Below are positions 1 through 6,754 of a stretch of 11,773 nt of DNA, in pieces. The DNA is taken from NCBI GenBank assembly GCA_937889645.1, contig CALBZE010000148.1, positions 1-11,773 of the forward strand, given 5' to 3'. Source of the DNA: an uncultured bacterium (GTDB lineage: Bacteria > Gemmatimonadota > Gemmatimonadetes > Longimicrobiales > RSA9). The notes under the pieces are model-generated. The model was not told the DNA's origin, searched no databases, and saw only the letters and a program-made list of their open reading frames with translations. Position numbers and translations under genes: made by a program. The first letter of the stretch is position 1. Each line of letters starts with the position of its first letter.

Positions 1-1046
1 ACCCCACCCCCCGCGGCGAGCGAAGCGAAGCCGCCGCCCCCGCGGGCGAGCAGAGCGAGCCCGCAGATTCCCGCGGCGCAGCCGCCCCTTCCGCGGGCGA
101 GCAAAGCGAGCCCGCCACACCCCGCGGCGAAGCCGCCACCCGCCCCGCAGGGGCCGACCACCGCGGCGCAGCCGCCCTCCCCGCGGGCGAGCGAAGCGAG
201 CCCGCCACCCGCGGCGAAGCCGCCGCCCCCCGCGCGCGAAGCGCGCCGCTCCCCGCGCCGCACAACGGCGCCGACCCCGCCGCGGAAGCGGCCGCCCCCC
301 GCGGCGCCACCGGCGCCGCCGCCTCCGGCGCCCCCGCGTGGGTACTCAAAGACATCTCCTTCACGATCGAGCCCGGCGAACGCGTCGCCGTCGTCGGTCA
401 CACCGGCGCCGGCAAGACCACGCTCATCAACCTGCTCATGCGCTTCTACGAGCCCCAGCGCGGCCGCATCCTGATCGACGGCGTCCCGATCGACCGCGTC
501 CCGCTCGCCGAGCTACGCTCCCGCATCGGGCTCGTGCTCCAGGACGTGTTCCTCTTCAGTCGCAGCGTCGGCTACAACATCCGCCTCGGCCGCGACGACA
601 TCTCCGACGAGCGCGTCCGCTGGGCCGCCGCGCAGGTCGGCGCCGACCGCGTCGTCGAACGCCTCGCCCGCGGCCTCGACGAGCCGCTCGGCGAGCGCGG
701 CGTCTCCCTCTCCGTCGGCGAGCGGCAGCTCCTCTCCTTCGCCCGCGCCCTCGCCTTCGACCCGCGCATCCTCGTCCTCGACGAGGCGACCAGCTCCGTC
801 GACTCCGAGCTCGAGGCCCGCATCGAGAGCGCGCTCGAGACGCTCATGCGCGGCCGCACCTCGCTCGTCATCGCGCACCGCCTCTCGACCGTCCAGAACG
901 CCGACCGCATCCTCGTCATGCATCACGGCGAGCTGCGCGAGTCCGGTACGCACGACGAGCTTATCCGCCGCGGTGGCCTCTACGCCCGGCTCTACGAGCT
1001 GCAGTTCGCCCGCGCCGTCCCCGCCGGCGACGAGTCCGCCGCCTGA
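1..1046 (+). CDS. ABC exporter, C-terminal part with nucleotide-binding domain (5' end outside window)
   Basis: Open in frame from the first full codon (base 3) to TGA at 1044-1046; the start and transmembrane domain lie upstream. From 336 it reads as a complete ABC ATPase core: WVLKDISF strand, Walker A GHTGAGKTT, Q-loop in GLVLQDVFLF, signature LSVGERQ, Walker B ILVLDEATSSVD with the catalytic Glu present, and H-loop IAHRLSTV. The LSVGERQLLSFARAL form and the order match MsbA/MdlB/YheH-type exporter half-transporters (family knowledge), which move lipids or drugs across the inner membrane using ATP. The substrate cannot be told. Unusually, codons 3-335 encode a low-complexity Ala/Pro/Glu/Arg-rich insert made of DNA hairpins (separate entry), placed just before WVLKDISF where homologues have a short loop after the A-loop tyrosine. 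The NBD motifs downstream are intact, so the gene looks functional. Confidence 0.9.
   Translation, partial: PTPRGERSEAAAPAGEQSEPADSRGAAAPSAGEQSEPATPRGEAATRPAGADHRGAAALPAGERSEPATRGEAAAPRARSAPLPAPHNGADPAAEAAAPRGATGAAASGAPAWVLKDISFTIEPGERVAVVGHTGAGKTTLINLLMRFYEPQRGRILIDGVPIDRVPLAELRSRIGLVLQDVFLFSRSVGYNIRLGRDDISDERVRWAAAQVGADRVVERLARGLDEPLGERGVSLSVGERQLLSFARALAFDPRILVLDEATSSVDSELEARIESALETLMRGRTSLVIAHRLSTVQNADRILVMHHGELRESGTHDELIRRGGLYARLYELQFARAVPAGDESAA
13..317. repeat. Tandem array of ~13 short hairpins, in frame inside the ABC gene
   Basis: Hairpins lie at 13-34, 42-64, 73-85, 93-115, 124-136, 142-154, 163-175, 183-205, 211-223, 232-246, 255-271, 279-292 and 303-317, with spacers of 5-10 nt that are mostly C-rich. 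Stems differ: GCGGC/GCCGC (13-34, 73, 124, 163, 211), GCGGGC/GCCCGC (42, 93, 183), GCCCC/GGGGC (142), GCGCGC (232), GCGCCG/CGGCGC (255), GCCGC/GCGGC (279), GGCGCC (303). Loops are mainly GAA or GCA triloops. The 23-nt class has an inner GC-NNN-GC mini-hairpin flanked by tandem G-A mismatches. The three 23-nt copies start in the same codon phase and encode AGE(Q/R)SEPA; the GCGGC-triloop class encodes RG(E/A)AA. No stop occurs. Repeats and pairing are read directly from the sequence; biological role unknown. Confidence 0.85.
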
Positions 1047-1123
1047 AACCTCATCGCGCCCAGGGGCCTGGTTCTTGCCCCGCTCGGCCCGGATCGCGCA
1101 CCACTGCACCGGCCGGAGCGGGT

Positions 1124-1510
1124 ATGGAACAGAAACCGATCCTGGTGGTCGACGACGATCCCGACGCGGTCGAGATCGTCGGGACCTTCCTCGAATCCCG
1201 CGGTTACCGCGTCGCCTCGGCGCCCGACGGCCGCCAGGCCCTCGCCAAGGTCGACGAGCTCCGCCCCGCTCTCGTCCTCCTCGACGTCATGATGCCTGGC
1301 ATGGACGGCTGGGAGGTCTGCCGCATCATCAAGAACCACCCCGACTACGGCGACACCCGCGTCGTCATGCTGACCGCCCGCGGCGAGTTCGCCGACAAGC
1401 AGGAAGGCCTCCGCTGCGGCGCCGACGACTACATCGTCAAACCGATCCGGCTGGATGAGCTGGGTCAGAAAGTCGAGCGCAACCTCGAGGCACGGAGGCG
1501 CGCGCAGTGA
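1124..1510 (+). CDS. Stand-alone response regulator receiver (CheY-like)
   Basis: A 128-residue protein consisting only of a receiver domain. Visible motifs: ILVVDDD acidic pocket at residues 6-12, phospho-acceptor Asp54 in LLDVMMPGMDG, Thr84 in MLTA, and Lys106 in DYIVKP. All residues needed for phosphorylation are present, so it should be phosphorylated by a histidine kinase not in this window and signal by protein contact, since it has no output domain. ATG 1124 is chosen because GGAG at 1115-1118 lies five bases before it and because the domain begins there; a longer open frame upstream is arginine-rich shadow sequence of the ABC gene. Its stop overlaps the GTG start of the EAL gene by four bases, so the two are translationally coupled and probably act together in c-di-GMP signalling. 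Confidence 0.93.
   Translation: MEQKPILVVDDDPDAVEIVGTFLESRGYRVASAPDGRQALAKVDELRPALVLLDVMMPGMDGWEVCRIIKNHPDYGDTRVVMLTARGEFADKQEGLRCGADDYIVKPIRLDELGQKVERNLEARRRAQ
1494..1498 (+). promoter_or_regulatory. Ribosome binding site for the EAL gene
   Basis: GGAGG lies eight bases before the GTG at 1507, inside the last codons of the receiver gene. It supports the GTGA-overlap start and translational coupling of the two genes. Confidence 0.7.
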
Positions 1511-3144
1511 GGATCCTGGCCCGCGTGAGGGAGGATCAGCTCCGCAGGGCCCTCCAGAAGATCGCCGAAACGCGCGGCGCCGTCTTCGTCGACGCCGAGC
1601 CCTTGTCCGAGGAGGAACTCGGCGACGCGCTCCGCGCCGCGCCCGACGTTGTCGTCGTCGAAGCCGGCGAGGTCGATGACCTCGCGCGACTCCGCGCGGA
1701 GACGAACGGCGCCGGCTCGGCGCTCGTCATCGCCTGCCACGATTCGGACCGGTGCGAGACCGTCGCGCTCGCAAACGCCGACGACTGGATCCTGCTTCCC
1801 GCCAGCGACCGCGAGCTCGACATCCGCCTGGAAACCGCGCTCCAACGGGCCGAGGGCGTCCGTTTCCCGCGACGCACGGAGGAAACCATTGATCGCCTCC
1901 GCTTCCAGGAGCTCCTCTACGACCGCCTGACCGGATTCCCGACCCTCCCGGTCATGATCGACCGCGCGAGGGAGCTCCTCGACCGCCGCGGCGAGCTGAC
2001 GATCCTCTACATCCACTATGTCTGGTATTCCAAGATCGAGGAGATCTACGGCTGGCAGAAGCTCGACGACGTCCTCGAGTCGACCGCCGCCGCGGTGCGC
2101 GACTTCTACGCCCGCGAGTGCGACGACGGCGACAACCTCATGATGGTCGCCCACGTCGCCGACGACGACTTCATCCTCTTCACCCACGTCCCCGCCGAGC
2201 CCGGCGTCGCCGAGCGCCGCCTCAAAACGCTGACCACCCGCCTCGAAGGGTTCCTCCGCTCCCGCATGGAACGGGAGCACGGCGAGGAGATCGCGGCGCT
2301 GGTGGGCGTGTACGTCGGCACCGCAACCATCTTCCGAAACCCGAAGATCCGGACCGAACGCCTCATCTACCGCGCCATCCGCGAGGCCGCCGACGCAGCC
2401 CGCGGCGCCGAGGAGTGGGAGCGGACCCTCAAGATCTCCGACCTCAAGGCGACGCTCCGCGAAGGCGCCGTCTTCATGGAGTACCACCCGATCATCGTCA
2501 CGCAGACCGAGGAGATCTACGGCTTCGAGGCCCTCGCCCGCGGCACGCGCCGCTCGCTCCGCTCGCCCGAAGTCCTCTTCCAGGTCGCCGAAGAGGCCAA
2601 CCTCATCTGGGAGCTCAGCCGTCTCCTCCGGCAGCGCGCCGTCCAGGGGATCCTGCCTAACCTGAAGCAGGGCCAGTTCCTCTTCCTCAACGTCGACCCC
2701 CACGACTTCGACGACCCCGAATTCCGCAACCTCCGCGGCGAGGACCTCGGCATCGACGACCCCGGCAGGATCGTCCTCGAGATCACCGAGCGCACCGCCA
2801 TCAAGGACTACGCCCGCTTCCAGGAGTACCTCACCGCATTCCGCGAGCGCGGCTTCCGCTTCGCCGTCGACGACGCCGGGAGCGGCTACGCCGGCCTCGG
2901 CTCCATCGCTAACCTCGCGCCGGACTTCATCAAACTAGACATCTCGCTCATCTCCAACATCGACTCCAACTTCCTCAAGCAGAACCTCGTCGAGACGATC
3001 GTCGGCTTTGCCGAGTCCCAGGGCGCACAGGTCGTCGCCGAAGGGATCGAGCGCCGCGAAGAGTTCGAGACCGTCCGCGACCTCGGCGTGCACCTGACCC
3101 AGGGGTTCCTCTTCCACAAGCCGAGCGCTGGGGTGCCGGAGTGA
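1507..3144 (+). CDS. Pseudo-receiver / degenerate GGDEF / EAL cyclic-di-GMP phosphodiesterase
   Basis: 545 residues. Residues 1-115 have receiver-like spacing but lack phosphorylation residues: Glu52 in PDVVVVEAG stands where Asp is expected, and Leu97 replaces the conserved Lys. Residues 130-300 resemble a GGDEF domain (YDRLTGFPTLP), but the active loop reads VADDDF, so cyclase activity is unlikely. Residues 318-545 are an EAL domain with the metal and catalytic residues visible: Glu341 (EAL), Asn395, Glu425, Asp455-Asp456, Lys476, Glu512 and Gln532. It should therefore hydrolyse c-di-GMP in the cytoplasm (family knowledge). The GTG start overlaps the receiver stop as GTGA, with GGAGG upstream. 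No membrane segment is seen. I infer that the partner receiver or the pseudo-receiver tunes EAL activity. Confidence 0.9.
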   Translation: MRILARVREDQLRRALQKIAETRGAVFVDAEPLSEEELGDALRAAPDVVVVEAGEVDDLARLRAETNGAGSALVIACHDSDRCETVALANADDWILLPASDRELDIRLETALQRAEGVRFPRRTEETIDRLRFQELLYDRLTGFPTLPVMIDRARELLDRRGELTILYIHYVWYSKIEEIYGWQKLDDVLESTAAAVRDFYARECDDGDNLMMVAHVADDDFILFTHVPAEPGVAERRLKTLTTRLEGFLRSRMEREHGEEIAALVGVYVGTATIFRNPKIRTERLIYRAIREAADAARGAEEWERTLKISDLKATLREGAVFMEYHPIIVTQTEEIYGFEALARGTRRSLRSPEVLFQVAEEANLIWELSRLLRQRAVQGILPNLKQGQFLFLNVDPHDFDDPEFRNLRGEDLGIDDPGRIVLEITERTAIKDYARFQEYLTAFRERGFRFAVDDAGSGYAGLGSIANLAPDFIKLDISLISNIDSNFLKQNLVETIVGFAESQGAQVVAEGIERREEFETVRDLGVHLTQGFLFHKPSAGVPE

Positions 3145-3155
3145 TCCGGCCGCTG

Positions 3156-3161
3156 TAACTT
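3156..3161 (+). promoter_or_regulatory. Possible -10 box (TAACTT) for a leaderless transcript of the MutS-like gene
   Basis: TAACTT ends six bases before ATG 3168, and there is no Shine-Dalgarno in between. A -10 at this spacing would start RNA at or next to the ATG. No good -35 is seen 16-18 bases upstream, so support is weak and rests mainly on the same arrangement before waaA. Confidence 0.3.
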
Positions 3162-3167
3162 TCCCGC

Positions 3168-5039
3168 ATGGAATCGGCAGACCGGGTGATCGGCGAATAC
3201 CGCCGCCGCGCCGCGCACTTTTCCGCGCTCCGCGACCGCCTCGACGCGCGCTCGCGCCGCATCTCGTGGCTCCGGCTCGCCCTCTTCGTCGCCGCGATCG
3301 CGCTCCTCGTCCGCGCCGAGCTGAGCGCCCAGGCGCGCGGTGCATTCCTCGCCGGCGGCTTCGCGCTCCTCGCCGCGTTCGTCGTCGTCGCCGTGTGGCA
3401 CGGCCGGGTCAAGCGACGCGAGCGGTGGTTCGATGCGCTCGCGCGCCTCAACGAGGAGGGCCCGCACAGGATCGCCCGCGATTGGGACCGGCTCCCCGGC
3501 GCGGACTTCTCCGCCGCCGGACCGGACCACCCCTACGCGTTCGACCTCGACCTCTTCGGCCGCGCGTCCGTCTTCCAGCTCGTCGGCGGCACCGTCGGCA
3601 CCGCGCCCGGCCTCGCCACACTCGCCGATTGGCTCCTCTCGCCCGCGACGCCCGAAGAGATCCGCGCGCGCCAGGCCGCCGTCGCCGACCTCGCACCCCG
3701 CACCGACCTGCGCGACGAGCTCGCCGCGCTCGCCCGGCTCCAGCCCCGATCCCACCCGAGCGACGTAGAGCACTTCCTCGCCTGGGCCGAGGGCGAGCCC
3801 TGGCTCCTGCGGCGCCCCGCGCTCGTCTGGGCGACCCGCGCGCTCGCCGCCATCAACATTGCGCTGATCGTCGCGGACATCGCCGGGCTGACCGGGCCGC
3901 CCTACTGGCTTCTCTCGGTCCTCGCCGGGCTCGCGCTCAGCTGGGCGCTCCGCGGCCGCATCTACGGGACCTTCGGCCGCGCCTTCGCCCGCGAGGGCGC
4001 GTTCCGCCAGTACGCCGCGCTCTTCCGCACGCTCTCCGAGGCGACGTTCGATGCGCCACGCCTCCAGGAGATCCAGCACGCGCTCCTCTCCGGCGGCGAG
4101 CCGGCGCACCGCCGCATGCGACGTCTCGAGCGGATCATGGAGCTCTCGGACCTGCGACGCTCCGGGATGTTCCACTTCCCGATCCACGCGGTCACGCTCT
4201 GGGACTTCCACGTCCTCTACGCGCTCGAGCGCTGGCAGCTCGCCTCCGGCCGCGACGCGCGCGGCTGGCTCGATGCCCTCGGCCAGGCCGAGGCCCTCTC
4301 CGCCTTCGCCACCCTCGCGCACGACCACCCCGAGTGGTCGTTCCCCGAGATCCTCGACGGCAAGGCGAAGCCGATCTTCGAGGCGAGCGCGCTCGGCCAC
4401 CCGCTCATCCCCGCCGCGACCCGCGTCGACAACGACGTGACCGTCGGCCCGCCCGGGACCGTGCTCCTCGTGACCGGCTCCAACATGTCCGGCAAGAGCA
4501 CGCTCCTCCGCGCGATCGGCGTCAACGCCATCCTCGCGCTCGCCGGCGCCCCCGTCTGCGCGGCGCGCCTTCGCATGACGCCGCTCCGCGTCTGGACCGC
4601 GATGCGCGTCCAGGACTCGCTCTCCCGCGGCGTGTCCTATTTCATGGCGGAGTTGCAGCGGCTAAAGCAGGTGGTGGACGCGGCGCGGGAAGCGGCGGGT
4701 TCGAAAGGGGAAGGATTCGCGGCCGTCCTCTACCTCCTCGACGAGATCCTGCACGGCACCAATACCGCCGAGCGGCAGATCGCGGCGCAGCGCGTCATCT
4801 CGTTCCTCGTCGACCGCGGTGCGATCGGCGCCGTCAGCACCCACGACCTCTCCCTCGCCGAGGCGCCCGCGCTCCGACACGCGCTCCGGCCCGTCCACCT
4901 CGCCGAGACGATCGGCCGCGCCGATGGCCGCATGACGATGAGCTTCGATTACAAACTGCGCGAGGGCGTGGCCACGTCGACCAACGCCCTCGCGCTCATG
5001 GAAATGGTCGGCCTCGGACTCAGCGACGACCGCTCGTAG
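3168..5039 (+). CDS. Membrane-anchored MutS-like ATPase
   Basis: 623 residues. Two hydrophobic segments at about 33-50 and 58-77, and two more at about 218-240 and 245-261, predict an inner-membrane protein. The C-terminal half is a MutS domain V type ATPase: Walker A GSNMSGKST (437-445), the region SRGVSYFMAEL (486-496), Walker B LYLLDE (521-526, Asp525-Glu526) and the STHD switch near 557-560. MutS mismatch-recognition domain I is absent, and the length is well below the roughly 850 residues of true MutS. It is thus a MutS homologue of unknown role rather than the mismatch-repair protein; databases commonly label such proteins MutS family. ATG 3168 has no Shine-Dalgarno but has a -10-like TAACTT six bases upstream. 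The 3' end overlaps the convergent DUF4015 gene by 20 bp. Confidence 0.88.
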   Translation: MESADRVIGEYRRRAAHFSALRDRLDARSRRISWLRLALFVAAIALLVRAELSAQARGAFLAGGFALLAAFVVVAVWHGRVKRRERWFDALARLNEEGPHRIARDWDRLPGADFSAAGPDHPYAFDLDLFGRASVFQLVGGTVGTAPGLATLADWLLSPATPEEIRARQAAVADLAPRTDLRDELAALARLQPRSHPSDVEHFLAWAEGEPWLLRRPALVWATRALAAINIALIVADIAGLTGPPYWLLSVLAGLALSWALRGRIYGTFGRAFAREGAFRQYAALFRTLSEATFDAPRLQEIQHALLSGGEPAHRRMRRLERIMELSDLRRSGMFHFPIHAVTLWDFHVLYALERWQLASGRDARGWLDALGQAEALSAFATLAHDHPEWSFPEILDGKAKPIFEASALGHPLIPAATRVDNDVTVGPPGTVLLVTGSNMSGKSTLLRAIGVNAILALAGAPVCAARLRMTPLRVWTAMRVQDSLSRGVSYFMAELQRLKQVVDAAREAAGSKGEGFAAVLYLLDEILHGTNTAERQIAAQRVISFLVDRGAIGAVSTHDLSLAEAPALRHALRPVHLAETIGRADGRMTMSFDYKLREGVATSTNALALMEMVGLGLSDDRS

Positions 5040-6597
5040 TGTCCCGCACGGGCCGCGGGACCGAATCGATCGGCACGCCGATCAGCCGCGGCGCCGCCAT
5101 GTCGCCGACCTTCGGCTTGGGGAGCGTGTCCTGGACCGAGATCCGCGGCCGGTGCACGGGGATCGGCAGGTCCGGCGGCTCGCCGCCCTCCGGCGCCAGC
5201 GCCGCCGCGGTGTAGTTGCTCCCGGGGTTCCAGAGGATCCACTCCTCGATCCCGGCGTCGTACGTCGCCCTGATCTGCGCCCGTACCTCCGCCGCGCCGT
5301 ACGCCGGCCACCCCAGCGTGAAGTCCTGCAGCCACGGCCGGATCGCCGCGGCGCCCGGCACCCCGCGCGACCGCTCGATCGCATAATCCATCGCCGTCTT
5401 CACCGTCTGGTACGGATCGGCGTTCGGCACCGGGATCCCGTACGAGCCGTGCGCGTAATGCGACGGGTAGACCATCGGGAGCAGCACGTCCGTCACGTCC
5501 AGCATCTTCTCCCACCGCTGCCCGATCCCCATGTCCGAGCCGGCCGAGACGGTGAGGCCGAACACGTCCGCCGTGACCGGAACGCCCAGGTCCGCGAGCC
5601 GATCGCGCGAGTACTGCAGGAACTCCCGGATCGCGTCCTCACGCGTCCTGCCCTGCCGCGCCGGGTAGACCGCGGTCTCCATGAACCGACGCGGTACGTC
5701 GGGGAAGCGGACGTAGTCCCACTGCACCTCCGAGAACCCCAGCAGGACCGCCTCCCGCGCCAACGCGATCGCGTAGTCCCAGATCTCCCGATTGAACGGG
5801 TCGACCCACAGCTCACCGTTGTGATCCACCCAGATCCCGCCGCTGTCCGCCTGGATCGACCACTCCGGCTTCTTCTTCGCCAGGAGCGGGTCCTTGAAGA
5901 CGACGATCCGCGCGATCGGATAGATCCCGTGCTCCCGGAGCTCGTCGAGGAGCGCGCGGATGTCGCGGATCCGGATGTCCCGGTCCGCGCCGATCTGCCG
6001 CGCCAGCGCCACGCCCGTCCGGTAGCTGACGTATCCGGTGACGTCCTTGACGTCGATCACGAACGTGTTGATCTCCGTCGAATCCGCCAGCGCGATGAGC
6101 TTCGCCATCTTGCGGCTCGAGCCGGCCGCCCACGCGTTGACGTACAGCCCCCGCACGGCGTGCGGCTTGGGCACTCGCGGCGCCGGGACCTGCGGGAACA
6201 CGTCCGTGCCCAGGGGCGGCAGCGGCCCGCCGATCCCTTCCGCGCTCCCATCGACGGACCCCGGCTGGCCGTCGGGCGACGCCGCGCCCGCCGCGTCCCC
6301 GATCGACCCGTCGGCCGACGACCCGTTCAGGGCGACGTCGAACGCGGCATCCGCATCGAACGACCCCGTCGCGCCGTCGCTCCCGACCGAACCGGGGAGG
6401 CCGCTCCGGTCCGAGCCGGCCGCGAACGCCTCGCCCTCCGGCGCGGCGGTTTCCGCTCGATCCCCGGCGTCCCGGCCCCCCAGATCCGGATCCCGCTCCC
6501 TACCCTGCTGCGCCAGGGCGATCACGCCCGCGACGACCAGGAGCGCTGCGACCAGGACACCCGCCAGCCCCCGGCGGTTCAGTTCTATCGGGAACAC
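5020..6597 (-). CDS. Membrane-anchored DUF4015-type putative glycoside hydrolase
   Basis: 525 residues from the GTG at 6597. An N-terminal hydrophobic segment (about 11-29, after NRR) is an uncleaved anchor or signal. It is followed by a Gly/Ser/Asp/Ala/Pro-rich linker to about residue 145, then a domain beginning HAVRGLYVNAWAAG (146-159). Signatures such as FVIDVKD (179-185), EVQWDYVRFPD (290-300), ADVFG (343-347) and LPMVYPSHY (373-381) fit the DUF4015 putative glycoside hydrolase (TIM barrel) family; acidic candidates are Asp182, Asp185, Glu290, Asp294 and Asp344. It probably acts on a cell-envelope or extracellular polysaccharide; the substrate is unknown. An upstream in-frame GTG at 6711 would add 38 residues of Gly/Arg/Pro repeat before the signal, which is unlikely. 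Neither start has a clear Shine-Dalgarno. Confidence 0.85.
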   Translation of the reverse strand: MFPIELNRRGLAGVLVAALLVVAGVIALAQQGRERDPDLGGRDAGDRAETAAPEGEAFAAGSDRSGLPGSVGSDGATGSFDADAAFDVALNGSSADGSIGDAAGAASPDGQPGSVDGSAEGIGGPLPPLGTDVFPQVPAPRVPKPHAVRGLYVNAWAAGSSRKMAKLIALADSTEINTFVIDVKDVTGYVSYRTGVALARQIGADRDIRIRDIRALLDELREHGIYPIARIVVFKDPLLAKKKPEWSIQADSGGIWVDHNGELWVDPFNREIWDYAIALAREAVLLGFSEVQWDYVRFPDVPRRFMETAVYPARQGRTREDAIREFLQYSRDRLADLGVPVTADVFGLTVSAGSDMGIGQRWEKMLDVTDVLLPMVYPSHYAHGSYGIPVPNADPYQTVKTAMDYAIERSRGVPGAAAIRPWLQDFTLGWPAYGAAEVRAQIRATYDAGIEEWILWNPGSNYTAAALAPEGGEPPDLPIPVHRPRISVQDTLPKPKVGDMAAPRLIGVPIDSVPRPVRDTTSGRR

Positions 6598-6636
6598 GTT
6601 CGCGACTCGACTTCGATTCCGATATATCGTGTGAAC

Positions 6637-6655
6637 GCGCGGCAATATGCCGCGC
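6637..6655. other. Perfect inverted repeat, 8-bp stem and 3-nt loop
   Basis: GCGCGGCA (6637-6644), loop ATA, TGCCGCGC (6648-6655). It sits between the CysO-like gene and the DUF4015 gene, about 40 bases before the chosen DUF4015 start on the minus strand. There is no U-run on either side, so it is not a standard intrinsic terminator. It could be an operator or a 5'-UTR hairpin. A palindromic GATATATC follows at 6621-6628. Confidence 0.55.
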
Positions 6656-6673
6656 AATGGATCGGGGCCGCCA

Positions 6674-6691
6674 GGGCGACCCGGGCGACCC
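6674..6691. repeat. Two tandem copies of GGGCGACCC
   Basis: The 9-mer GGGCGACCC occurs at 6674-6682 and again at 6683-6691, followed by the palindrome GGACGTCC at 6692-6699. In the minus-strand frame of the longer DUF4015 ORF it would encode a Gly-Arg-Pro repeat. It is more likely non-coding spacer. Confidence 0.6.
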
Positions 6692-6754
6692 GGACGTCCG
6701 CTCGCGTGCACATTGCGGACCAGCCGTCCGCGCTTCGATATCCAGCGCCCCCGG

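Noticed and set aside
1..317. CRISPR array
   Set aside because: Repeats are short, variable and palindromic with 5-10 nt, mostly C-rich spacers of similar composition; there are no constant repeats with unique 30-nt spacers, and the run is an open frame into the ABC domain.
1063..1081. Terminator after the ABC gene
   Set aside because: A GGGGC/GCCCC pair can form, but the stem is five bases and no T-run follows.
338..1123. Long N-terminal extension of the receiver gene
   Set aside because: The extension is an Arg/Pro-rich shadow of the ABC gene in another frame; the receiver fold starts at ATG 1124 after GGAG.
2886..4400. 504-residue minus-strand ORF
   Set aside because: Opposite the EAL and MutS-like genes; Glu/Arg/Gly-rich translation without motifs, typical of the antisense of high-GC genes.
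3266..5215. 649-residue plus-strand ORF
   Set aside because: Arginine-rich frame shadow of the MutS-like gene, whose motifs are in the other frame.
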